From: Caldithrix sp.
GTDB taxonomy: Bacteria > KSB1 > UBA2214 > DYKH01
NCBI GenBank assembly: GCA_020722685.1
Contig: DYKH01000144.1
Span: 1 to 12,835, forward strand
Reading direction: 5' to 3'
Length of the DNA stretch: 12,835 nt
The notes under the pieces are model-generated. The model made no database searches and was not told the origin of the DNA. It saw only the letters and a program-made list of their open reading frames with translations. The position numbers and the translations under genes are program-made. Shown in pieces: positions 1-6,291 of this stretch. Positions within the stretch are counted from its first letter, which is position 1, and every line of letters starts with the position of its first letter.

Positions 1-2
1 GC

Positions 3-350
3 TTGATAAAAAAGCCGGGCAGCTCGGTTGACAAAAATAAATATGCCACACCTCCGCATGGATTTGAGCTTTTGCCGAATTACCCGAATCCCTTTAGCCA
101 AACCACTCGTTTTCAGTATCGGTTAGCGCGGCCCGCTGAGGTGCGTCTGACCATCTATGATGTCCTTGGTCGGCAGGTTGCTCAGCTTGTTGAGCCGCTG
201 CAACAGCGGCTTTCCGGAACGTTTCTGTGGGAGCGCAAGGATCAGAATGGTAGATTGTTGCCTGCCGGAATCTACTTTTGTCAGCTAAGTGTCAGGAGTC
301 AAAGCGGCACTGAAAAATCCGCCATACGAAAATTGGCTCTCGTGCATTAG
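3..350 (+). CDS. C-terminal part of a secreted protein with a T9SS type A sorting domain (partial)
   Basis: The visible 115 residues are almost entirely a type IX secretion sorting domain. From about residue 25 they follow the family pattern: NYPNPF, then a beta strand with FQYRL, VRLTIYDVLGRQV, a W (WERKD), NGRLLPAGIYF, and a final strand ending LALVH. In FCB bacteria this domain sends a cargo protein through the outer membrane, where it is released or anchored to the surface. The frame is open to the left edge of the window. The TTG at position 3 is only the first possible start, so the gene most likely begins outside the window and the catalytic or adhesive part of the cargo is not visible. 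A short free-standing protein starting at TTG is possible but less likely. The product's function cannot be given from this piece. Confidence 0.85.
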   Translation: MIKKPGSSVDKNKYATPPHGFELLPNYPNPFSQTTRFQYRLARPAEVRLTIYDVLGRQVAQLVEPLQQRLSGTFLWERKDQNGRLLPAGIYFCQLSVRSQSGTEKSAIRKLALVH

Positions 351-370
351 GCGGACAATCAAAAATCGCG

Positions 371-391
371 AACTCCAAAGTTCAAGGAGTT
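371..391 (+). terminator. Weak hairpin after the T9SS cargo gene
   Basis: AACTCC (371-376) pairs with GGAGTT (386-391) around a 9-base loop, about 20 bases after the stop of the upstream gene. A loosely T-rich stretch (TGGTCTTGTTCTT) follows. The stem is short and the T tract is broken, so this is only a possible terminator. Confidence 0.2.
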
Positions 392-571
392 TGGTCTTGT
401 TCTTGCGGATTGGCTGTTCAGAGTCTTCAGGCGGCACGCCATTGACAATTGGAGAATTGACACTGCCAAAATCCCACAAGAGTTTTGCCCTGAAATTTCT
501 ATGAACTTTTGTCATCCTCCGGCATCTAATGAGCTAAAAAGAAATCCTCACTAATGCAAGGGTATCATATT

Positions 572-1108
572 ATGAACGCAAGCAAGCTCTTTTTGTCTCT
601 TTTGGTTGGGGCTATTCTATTCATGCTCTTTTCAACTGCTGCACCGTCGTACAGCGCGGAAAAAGATTGGCTCAAGTTCAATGAAGGGCTGGCTAAAGCC
701 GAGAAGGAGAACAAAGCCATTCTCATCGACTTTTACACCGACTGGTGCCACTGGTGCAAGGTCATGGATGAGAAAACTTTCCGGGACAAGGCAGTAGAAA
801 AGAAACTGAAGGAACGCTTCGTAACTGTTCGCATCGACGCGGAAAACGCCAACGAGAGCGCAACTTACCGCAAGCAGACTTTTAGCAATCCGCAGTTGAC
901 GCGCGCTTTCGGCGTGACGGGGTATCCATCCCTTGCCTTTTTGACTGCCAAGGGCGACCCGATCGCCGTCATTCCGGGTTATGTTCCTGCGGAGAACTTT
1001 TTGCAGATTTTGAATTATATCGACAAAAAGTGCTATGAAAAGCAGGTCTCCTTTGAAGAATTTGTCAAAAATGGTGAATGCGACAAGGCCAGTTCTAAAG
1101 CAAATTAG
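572..1108 (+). CDS. Exported thioredoxin-fold protein with CHWC active site
   Basis: A 178-residue protein of the thioredoxin-like superfamily (Thioredoxin_7/SoxW-like). An N-terminal signal peptide (hydrophobic stretch about residues 6-22, likely cleavage near residue 29, SYSA/EK) places it in the periplasm. The fold markers are ILIDFYTDWCHWC with the redox pair C59/C62 and the cis-proline loop TGYPS (P119). It probably reduces disulfides or acts in thiol chemistry outside the cytoplasm; the partner is unknown. Two extra cysteines (C154, C170) lie in the C-terminal tail. I chose the ATG at 572 because AAGGG (558-562) lies 9 bases upstream and the signal peptide starts cleanly there; an in-frame ATG at 554 would add six residues. 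The gene is followed after 22 bp by the ceramidase-like gene, so it may be first in an operon. Two TTGACA boxes (442-447, 457-462) lie upstream, but neither has a good -10 partner. Confidence 0.85.
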   Translation: MNASKLFLSLLVGAILFMLFSTAAPSYSAEKDWLKFNEGLAKAEKENKAILIDFYTDWCHWCKVMDEKTFRDKAVEKKLKERFVTVRIDAENANESATYRKQTFSNPQLTRAFGVTGYPSLAFLTAKGDPIAVIPGYVPAENFLQILNYIDKKCYEKQVSFEEFVKNGECDKASSKAN

Positions 1109-1130
1109 CCTTCAGAGTGAGTAGATCAAC

Positions 1131-2483
1131 ATGCGTGCTTTTGCCAGAGCTGCAATCGGATTAGTTGGATTTGTTTTACTTCTCGCAATCGTCACGATCA
1201 GACCGGTAGATCGCCAGCATTACCGCGAAGCAAAGTACTTCAAGACGACCATAGACCGGCTGGCTGAGTTTGGAGCGAAACAAACGCCTGCGGGCAAAAG
1301 CGACCTTTTCGCCGGTGCGGGTAAAGCCGGAATTACGCCGCCCATCGGCATTCCGCTGGCAGGTTTTGGTGCCCGCAAAGGGGCGCCCTCCACGGGCGTG
1401 CATGACAGCCTGTTCGTGCGAGTGATCGTTCTCAGAAGCGGAGAGAGGACGGCTTGCCTGATCGGATATGATGCTTTGCTGCTGCATCCGCCGATTGCCC
1501 GCGCCTTGGAGGACAGCGTTGGCAAAAGATTTCATCTCTCACCCGAACAACTCCTATACACGGCTACCCACACCCATTCTGGTCCCGGCGGCTGGGGACA
1601 TGGTTTTGTGGAGGAACAATTCGCCGGCCCGCCGGATGAACACATCGTCAAGCTTTTGATAGACAGTTCGCTGGTTGCATTGGACCGCGCGCTGAAGAAC
1701 TTGCAGGCCGCCAGTTACCGCACCGGCGTAATTTCTGCGCCGAATTATATCCGCAACCGTTTGGTGGGCGACAAAGGGAAAACCGATCCGGATTTGGTCT
1801 ATCTGGCCTTACAAGGGGAAGAAGGACTCCTTGCTGTTTTGGCCACTTATTCCGCCCATGCCACGGTCCTCTCCGACCGCAACCTGCTTATGAGTGGAGA
1901 CTATCCCGGCTATTTGGAACGGCGATTAGAGCAGGAGACCGGAGCCACCGCCATCTTCGCCGCTGCCGGCTTGGGCAGTCAAAGCAACCGGGGACCGGGA
2001 AATGGCTTTGACAAGGCGCGAAATATCGGGGAGGCTTTGGCCGACAGTATCTTGGCTCACGTGATGCTGGATGATTTTCAGCAGCAAGCTGCACTGAGCT
2101 ATCTGCGCTTCCCCATCGACATGCACGATCTGCAAATCCGCATCAGCGACGGCTTGCGTTTGGCTCCCTGGCTGGCCAAGAAATTCCTTCGCACCTATGA
2201 TTCCTACATGCAATTGGTCGCACTCGACAATTTTCTCTTTATCGGCAGCCCGGGGGAGTTTAGCGGCGAGCTGGCCTTGGTGGTCAAAGAGCACGCCAAG
2301 TCAAAGGGCTTGACCGCGACCATCACCAGTTTCAATGGTTGCTATCTCGGCTACGTCACGCCCTCGGAGTACTATCATCTCTCCACCTATGAAACTCGGT
2401 TGATGTCCTTTTTTGGTCCGTATACCGGAGATTATTTCGTGGAAGTCATGAACCGGTTGATCGATTCCATAGGTGAGATATGA
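1131..2483 (+). CDS. Neutral/alkaline ceramidase-family hydrolase, membrane anchored
   Basis: A 450-residue protein matching the N-terminal catalytic domain of neutral/alkaline non-lysosomal ceramidases, zinc amidases that split ceramide into sphingosine and fatty acid. Residues 8-24 form a hydrophobic segment (signal anchor or signal peptide). Family landmarks follow in order: AGAGKAGITPP (61-71), GVHDSLFVR (89-97; H91 is a probable zinc ligand), THTHSGPGG (146-154), a YSAHATVL strand (240-247), SGDYPGY (255-261), GSPGEFSGE (372-380, with the conserved Glu) and NGCYLGYVTP...YE near 402-421. It is shorter than full-length ceramidases (about 650 residues or more), lacking the C-terminal immunoglobulin-like domain; many bacterial homologues are similarly short. 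The nucleophile loop GDVSPN of characterised enzymes is not present: the matching place reads AAGLGSQSNRG (278-288). The substrate may therefore be another lipid or amide. It overlaps the next gene by 4 bp (ATGA). Confidence 0.85.
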   Translation: MRAFARAAIGLVGFVLLLAIVTIRPVDRQHYREAKYFKTTIDRLAEFGAKQTPAGKSDLFAGAGKAGITPPIGIPLAGFGARKGAPSTGVHDSLFVRVIVLRSGERTACLIGYDALLLHPPIARALEDSVGKRFHLSPEQLLYTATHTHSGPGGWGHGFVEEQFAGPPDEHIVKLLIDSSLVALDRALKNLQAASYRTGVISAPNYIRNRLVGDKGKTDPDLVYLALQGEEGLLAVLATYSAHATVLSDRNLLMSGDYPGYLERRLEQETGATAIFAAAGLGSQSNRGPGNGFDKARNIGEALADSILAHVMLDDFQQQAALSYLRFPIDMHDLQIRISDGLRLAPWLAKKFLRTYDSYMQLVALDNFLFIGSPGEFSGELALVVKEHAKSKGLTATITSFNGCYLGYVTPSEYYHLSTYETRLMSFFGPYTGDYFVEVMNRLIDSIGEI

Positions 2484-3955
2484 GCGCATTCTTTCAGAAA
2501 CAACGCAATGTCATCTTGTTAGTCGGCTTTATTTTTCTCATTGTGCTTTTGGCTGTCTTCCTGCACCGCCCGATTCAAATCATGGATGCCCTGAATGGTC
2601 TTCCGGCTGATGGCTACGAGATTAACGTCTCGGTCTGGCGCGTGCTTTTTGAGCCGATAGTCGGTCCATTGCTCTTCTACTTGCGGGCCCAACAGCCGCT
2701 GTACGAGTTTCTCATATTGATGATCTGGTTGCTCTTGGGCCTTTTCATCTTTATGCTCATCCGCATTGGCCGGCTTGAGCCGCAGGCGAGAGCGATGGCC
2801 GCGGGCAAGGCGTTCTTACGCTGGCTGGCGATCCTCCCCGTTGCCCTAGCCGCCTGGGTGGCGCTGATACTTGTCATGATCTTTGCCCCCTTGCCCAGCA
2901 ATACCATCGAAAATAACCATCCCGACGTAATATTGGTGAATGTTCACAGCCATAGCCATTTCAGTCATGATGGACTCATTTCACCCGCTGCTGAGATGCG
3001 CTGGCACAAGCGCAATGGTTTTGATGCCTTTTTTTTGACCGAGCATAACAATCACGACAAAACTCTGGAAATGGTGAAGGCGCAGAAAGACGGCGCTCTG
3101 CCGCCGAGTCCTCTGGTCCTTTGTGGTCAGGAGTTCTCCGGCAGCAACCACATTTTATTGCTTGGATTGACCAGGAATTTTAGCACCAAGGATGTCGCGG
3201 ATTCAACGGCCATTGACTCGACGCATGCCCAGAATGGCGTTGCTATAGTCGCGCACTGGTTCTCTGAGATGAAGCATCCGATGCAACGATACATACAGGC
3301 CGGGGTGGATGGATTTGAAATCGTCAATCAGGGGGAAGGTCCCTACTATGATAGAAGCGTGTTCCAAGCCATCACTGAGACATGCAAAGCCCACGGCCTT
3401 ACCATGGTTGGAGCTTGCGACTATCACGGCTACGGCTCCGCCTGCCTGACCTGGAATGCTTTGACCATACCCAACTGGCGACCGATGGGGTACGAGCAAA
3501 AGTACCAATCCATTATGGACCTATTTCGCAAGCGGGACCAAAGCAAAATTAAGGTGCTGGTCTATGAGGATCGTCCGCCCGTCGATTCCCGCTGGGTCTT
3601 CTTCAGTCCCGTCTACACTTTTGTCCATTACTTTCGCGGCTTGAACGGCTGGCAGATCGCTTCCTGGGTGGTTTGGACGCTTTGCGGCTGGCTGGTCGCG
3701 CAGTCGACCTGGGTGCTGCGAGCCAAAGATTTTGTGCGGCGGCATTATCTACGCGCCGTTGGCACCATGACTCTTCCCAGCGCCGCATGGATTACTCTTA
3801 TGGGAGTTTGGCTGCTTGTCAAATCCATTGGCGTTCGCGGCTACAATGAAATCCTAACAGAATTCGGCACCGATTTTTTAGTGGGAGGGACGATATTCTT
3901 AGCCTACTCTCTGGTTCTCCTCCTTTTTCCGAGATTCAGACGGCAGGACGCATGA
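2480..3955 (+). CDS. Multi-spanning membrane protein with internal PHP hydrolase domain
   Basis: A 491-residue protein with three N-terminal membrane segments (about 10-29, 75-95, 114-137), a PHP domain (about 150-365) and probably three C-terminal membrane segments (about 388-411, 432-450, 467-486). The PHP metal-binding motifs are intact: HSHSHFSHDG (156-165), TEHNNHD (187-193), QEF with E218, VAHW (257-260) and GACDYHG (311-317). PHP domains are metal-dependent phosphoesterases or related hydrolases. The unusual point is the placement of the domain between two membrane blocks, which would hold it at the membrane surface; the side cannot be decided from the sequence. The start overlaps the stop of the ceramidase-like gene as ATGA, a sign of translational coupling, so the two proteins likely act on the same or consecutive substrates. 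A lipid phosphoester is a reasonable guess, but no substrate is shown by the sequence. Confidence 0.85.
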   Translation: MSAFFQKQRNVILLVGFIFLIVLLAVFLHRPIQIMDALNGLPADGYEINVSVWRVLFEPIVGPLLFYLRAQQPLYEFLILMIWLLLGLFIFMLIRIGRLEPQARAMAAGKAFLRWLAILPVALAAWVALILVMIFAPLPSNTIENNHPDVILVNVHSHSHFSHDGLISPAAEMRWHKRNGFDAFFLTEHNNHDKTLEMVKAQKDGALPPSPLVLCGQEFSGSNHILLLGLTRNFSTKDVADSTAIDSTHAQNGVAIVAHWFSEMKHPMQRYIQAGVDGFEIVNQGEGPYYDRSVFQAITETCKAHGLTMVGACDYHGYGSACLTWNALTIPNWRPMGYEQKYQSIMDLFRKRDQSKIKVLVYEDRPPVDSRWVFFSPVYTFVHYFRGLNGWQIASWVVWTLCGWLVAQSTWVLRAKDFVRRHYLRAVGTMTLPSAAWITLMGVWLLVKSIGVRGYNEILTEFGTDFLVGGTIFLAYSLVLLLFPRFRRQDA

Positions 3956-3974
3956 TTTCGGAGGGGGTGAAAGC

Positions 3975-4130
3975 TCATCCACGCCGCGAAATTGCCAAGC
4001 CAAGCTGCAAGACCGGCGCATTTTTCTGGGGGTTGAGATCAAACGCCATAGCTCCGTCCACTTCTTGAGAACCTCCTACAGTGCCCTCTCGCTCTTCATA
4101 ACTGGGATCGTCTGTCTCATCGATCACCAC
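3975..4130 (-). CDS. Possible small protein, 51 residues, GTG start
   Basis: On the minus strand a GTG at 4130-4128 is preceded by a perfect AGGAGG (4142-4137) at 6 bases spacing, and the frame stays open for 51 codons to TGA at 3977-3975. The product begins MVIDETDDPSYEEREG, is acidic in its first third and ends in LGLAISRRG. It has no membrane segment and resembles no family I know. The AT-rich block just upstream (4153-4207) could hold its promoter, making it divergent from spoVG. The frame is open a little further (to GTG 4151), but the ribosome site supports 4130. It could equally be a chance ORF; the ribosome site and protein-like composition are the only support. Confidence 0.35.
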   Translation of the reverse strand: MVIDETDDPSYEEREGTVGGSQEVDGAMAFDLNPQKNAPVLQLGLAISRRG

Positions 4131-4205
4131 ACGCTTCCTCCTGTATTCCACCCAAAAAATTAATGCAAATTTTTATAAAAATTTTCAAAAAAAGACAAAT
4201 ATTTT

Positions 4206-4236
4206 TTGCGCAAAGTAGCCCATCTGTCGGTAATAT
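4206..4236 (+). promoter_or_regulatory. Weak promoter-like pair upstream of spoVG
   Basis: TTGCGC (4206-4211) and TAATAT (4231-4236) lie 19 bases apart, just after the AT-rich block and about 255 bases upstream of spoVG. The -10 box is good but the -35 is poor and the spacing is long, so this is only a candidate. Confidence 0.2.
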
Positions 4237-4285
4237 GACATGAGTTTTAATCTAATTTCGCATCGTCACTTGTACTCGTTCGGCA

Positions 4286-4324
4286 TTGAAACGATGCATG
4301 CAATATCCGTTGAACGATGTGCAA
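4286..4324 (+). repeat. Two imperfect direct repeats upstream of spoVG
   Basis: TTGAAACGATGCATGCAA (4286-4303) is repeated as TTGAACGATGTGCAA (4310-4324), the second copy lacking three bases. The starts are 24 bases apart, a little over two helical turns, an arrangement often seen for tandem protein-binding sites. The function is unknown. Confidence 0.4.
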
Positions 4325-4489
4325 CAGGTGCAGAGCAGAATGGTTAGACATCAATTCTCAAAGCAGTTTTTCGGGCACTTTGAGATAGGCTGTGGATGGA
4401 AGAAAGATGCGCTAAGCATCAGAGTAGGAGTGTAGGGATGGCGTACAAGTTTACGCTCGGAGCAACAATTTAAAGGGGAGAGTTTGACG

Positions 4490-4810
4490 ATGGAGATTAC
4501 CGAAATCAACATCAGGCTGAGAAACGACAGAAAGCTGAAGGCCTTTGTCAATGTCACTTTTGACAACGTCTTTGCCATCAAAGGGCTTAAGATCATCAAC
4601 AGCAAAAAGGGCTATTTACTGTGCATGCCCTCCCGTAAAGCCGAAGACGGAACGCAACGTGACATAGCCCACCCTATCACCAAAGGTTTTCGCACTCGAT
4701 TAGAGCGCGAAGTTTTGACAGAGTTTCGGCGGGTTTCGGCACGTGCCGATCGCGGTGAACAAGTGCCCGAAAATATGGCCGTCGAAGTCTGGGCGCTCGA
4801 CGAGGATTAA
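4490..4810 (+). CDS. spoVG: SpoVG family nucleic-acid-binding regulator
   Basis: A 106-residue SpoVG homologue. The core is well preserved: an N-terminal strand MEITEINIRL, then KLKAFVNVTFDNVFAIKGLKII, the loop GYLLCMPSRK (41-50), and DGTQRDIAHPI (53-63), followed by a C-terminal helix (about 68-82). SpoVG proteins bind DNA and RNA and act as global regulators; the family was first described in Bacillus sporulation but is widespread in non-spore-formers. The last ~25 residues (SARADRGEQVPENMAVEVWALDED) are a polar, acidic tail with no family match I recognise. The ATG at 4490 is chosen because GGGGAG (4475-4480) lies 9 bases upstream; a TTG two codons earlier is the alternative. An intrinsic terminator lies 176 bases after the stop, so it is probably transcribed separately from the lysis-like genes downstream. 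Confidence 0.9.
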   Translation: MEITEINIRLRNDRKLKAFVNVTFDNVFAIKGLKIINSKKGYLLCMPSRKAEDGTQRDIAHPITKGFRTRLEREVLTEFRRVSARADRGEQVPENMAVEVWALDED

Positions 4811-4895
4811 GGCAAAGGTCCAAGGCTCTACTCTTTCTGTTCGCGTCTCATTGCGTCCAGTCGATTTCTGCGCTCTCTTAGGCGAAGGGTTTGCA

Positions 4896-4955
4896 ATGAT
4901 CGCGAATGCCATCATTCATCATGAACTACAGCACGCCTTGCAGGTCCGGTCATGA
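4896..4955 (+). CDS. Possible 19-residue peptide ORF with an HExxH-like motif
   Basis: The ATG at 4896 is preceded by GAAGGG (4884-4889) at 6 bases spacing and reads 19 codons to TGA. The peptide is MIANAIIHHELQHALQVRS, which contains HELQH, the zinc-metalloprotease pattern HExxH. It ends 31 bases before the terminator stem, so it would be carried on the spoVG transcript. Such a short peptide cannot be a protease: it may be a real micro-peptide, a relic of a larger gene, or chance. Confidence 0.2.
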   Translation: MIANAIIHHELQHALQVRS

Positions 4956-4986
4956 ATCGCGTCTGCAAATGATGGCAAATCTATGC

Positions 4987-5023
4987 AAAAGGCTGACCAA
5001 TAAGGTCAGCCTTTTGTATTTTT
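4987..5023 (+). terminator. Strong intrinsic terminator closing the spoVG unit
   Basis: A perfect 12-bp stem, AAAAGGCTGACC (4987-4998) with GGTCAGCCTTTT (5004-5015), around the 5-base loop AATAA. The stem runs into TTTT and then GTATTTTT. It lies 176 bases after the spoVG stop. The A-rich left arm means it might also work on the opposite strand. Confidence 0.85.
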
Positions 5024-5136
5024 CCCCTCTGCGCTTTTGAAAAAGGTGGCTGATGAAATACTCTCCTCGAAATACCCAAAGCACGCTCCTTGCTAAAAGA
5101 AATGATTCTCTTAGCGCGCCCACTGCAATAAATTGC

Positions 5137-5165
5137 TTGATAAAATCGACAAACTTGATTATCAT
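5137..5165 (+). promoter_or_regulatory. Candidate sigma70-type promoter for the lysis-like gene cluster
   Basis: TTGATA (5137-5142) and TATCAT (5160-5165) are separated by exactly 17 bases; each differs from the E. coli consensus at one position. It is the best promoter match between the spoVG terminator and the amidase gene and would give a leader of about 260 bases. Whether this organism's housekeeping sigma factor uses this consensus is not known. Confidence 0.35.
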
Positions 5166-5350
5166 TGTCTCGAACCAGAGTCCTCCGGAGCGAGACCACA
5201 CCTCGATCCCTAACAAGAAAGCATGCCGGCCCCGAGGCGTAATGGTCGTCGTGGAATATTTCACCAAAGGGAGTAGTTAGCGTAGTCATTAAAATGCAGA
5301 TTTGGAGAACAGTTTCTATAAGATCATGCTCCCGCAACTCTTACCTGCCG

Positions 5351-5397
5351 ATTGGATTCCGGAACCAATGATCGGCTCGCGGACAACGCGGAGCGAT
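5351..5397 (+). promoter_or_regulatory. Two adjacent hairpins in the leader of the amidase gene
   Basis: The first is a near-perfect palindrome, ATTGGATTCCGGAACCAAT (5351-5369), with one unpaired A. The second (5371-5397) pairs ATCG with CGAT, CTC with GAG and GCG with CGC around the loop GACAA, with one bulged G on each side. They end 29 bases before the amidase ribosome site. They could be an operator pair in DNA or a folded leader in RNA. No T tract follows, so they do not look like simple terminators. Confidence 0.4.
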
Positions 5398-5435
5398 TAG
5401 CCAGATTCACCGCTGTTTTCAAGCTTGGAGGAGTT

Positions 5436-6275
5436 ATGAGAATAGAAAATTGGGTGGACAAGCTTCCTTGGCACCCCCGTCGCCGCTGGGCGAAAAGAAC
5501 TCTGGAAGAAATAGATCGCATCGTCATTCATCAAACTCTCACCACTGCTACCATCGAAGAAGTCAACCACTACCACATCACTCCCAGCCCGCATAACCAT
5601 CTCTCGGTCCAAGGGGCTCCGCACATCGCCTATCACTACCTGATTCAGCCTGACGGGCTTCCCGTACAAGCCAATAGACTGGAAGATGTGACCTGGCATA
5701 CCAAAGGATATAACACTGTGGGCATCGGCGTTGCCCTTTGCGGTAATTTTGTCGGCGAGGGATACAACGACGGCGACCCGGGTCCCAGCGAAGCGCAAAT
5801 GAACTCGCTGAAGGAAATAATCCCGCTCCTGCAAGTGGCCCACCACATTCCCAACATGAAAATTTACGGCCACTATCACTTTGGCAAACCTGCTTGCCCG
5901 GGAACGATGGTCAAGAACTGGATCGAATCCATCCGCAAACCGGCGGAGGACATCATTTCCGATCCTGCGCAGCGAGATATCGCCAGTGCGATCTATTCCC
6001 TGGCTCAAAGCTGGTCCGTCCAAAAGCGCATCAAGCTATACCAGAAAGGTCTTAATACTCTCGATTTTCCTTCCGGCAAAGCCGACGGCATTTTGGGCTG
6101 GCAAACAACCAGCGCCATTCGAAGTTTCCAACAGCACATGCATTTGACCTGCGATGGAGTCATGGGTCCTATTTCTACTCATCGCATGATTACCGAATTG
6201 CTCGCCAAAGGCATCCAACTGTCGGAGCAAAATATCTCCGCCAAGGTCGATGCCGACGGTGATACCTTGGCATAG
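5436..6275 (+). CDS. Endolysin-like zinc N-acetylmuramoyl-L-alanine amidase with peptidoglycan-binding domain
   Basis: A 279-residue cell-wall hydrolase. Residues about 25-160 form an Amidase_2/PGRP domain that cuts the bond between N-acetylmuramic acid and L-alanine. Probable zinc ligands are H32 (IVIHQT), H146 (GHYHF) and C154 (KPACPG); the strands YHYLIQPDG (67-74) and GIGVALCGNF (96-105) are typical. Residues about 196-256 form a PG_binding_1 domain (KRIKLYQKGL, ADGILGWQTTSAIRSFQ, DGVMGPIS). There is no signal peptide, so the enzyme should accumulate in the cytoplasm and need a pore to reach the wall, as phage endolysins do. The ATG at 5436 follows GGAGGAG (5427-5433); the frame is open further upstream without a better start. 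Three small membrane-associated genes follow at 12-16 base gaps, so this heads a four-gene unit. Confidence 0.9.
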   Translation: MRIENWVDKLPWHPRRRWAKRTLEEIDRIVIHQTLTTATIEEVNHYHITPSPHNHLSVQGAPHIAYHYLIQPDGLPVQANRLEDVTWHTKGYNTVGIGVALCGNFVGEGYNDGDPGPSEAQMNSLKEIIPLLQVAHHIPNMKIYGHYHFGKPACPGTMVKNWIESIRKPAEDIISDPAQRDIASAIYSLAQSWSVQKRIKLYQKGLNTLDFPSGKADGILGWQTTSAIRSFQQHMHLTCDGVMGPISTHRMITELLAKGIQLSEQNISAKVDADGDTLA

Positions 6276-6291
6276 AAAGGGAGGACGCATC

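Larger units (their letters stand above)
3956..4489. other. Intergenic region upstream of spoVG
   Basis: A 534-base stretch between the PHP gene and spoVG. It contains a possible small minus-strand ORF (3975-4130), a very AT-rich block (about 4153-4207) typical of promoter regions, a weak promoter-like pair for the plus strand, and two imperfect direct repeats (4286-4303 and 4310-4324). I see no terminator for the left operon, no RNA gene and no insertion sequence ends. Confidence 0.6.
4811..5435. other. Intergenic region between spoVG and the amidase gene
   Basis: A 625-base stretch. The first part holds a tiny ORF (4896-4955) and a strong terminator (4987-5023) closing the spoVG unit. The second part holds a good promoter-like sequence (5137-5165) and two adjacent hairpins (5351-5369 and 5371-5397) directly before the amidase start. 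A plus-strand ORF from 5053 to 5280 and overlapping minus-strand ORFs exist here, but none has recognisable protein features. Confidence 0.6.

Noticed and set aside
351..554. A 67-codon open stretch in the same frame right after the T9SS cargo stop, with readable sequence such as KFKEFGLVLADWLF.
   Set aside because: It has no start codon until position 501 and no ribosome site. A read-through or a false stop is possible, but the sorting domain is already complete at the TAG.
5053..5280. Plus-strand ORF of 75 codons before the amidase, with ATG close behind AAGGTGG, and two overlapping minus-strand ORFs.
   Set aside because: The ribosome site is too close to the ATG, the products have no family features, and the region carries promoter-like and hairpin sequences instead.
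5397..6023. Long minus-strand ORF (208 codons) over the amidase gene.
   Set aside because: It is a mirror of the real amidase frame; the plus-strand protein has clear motifs and a ribosome site.
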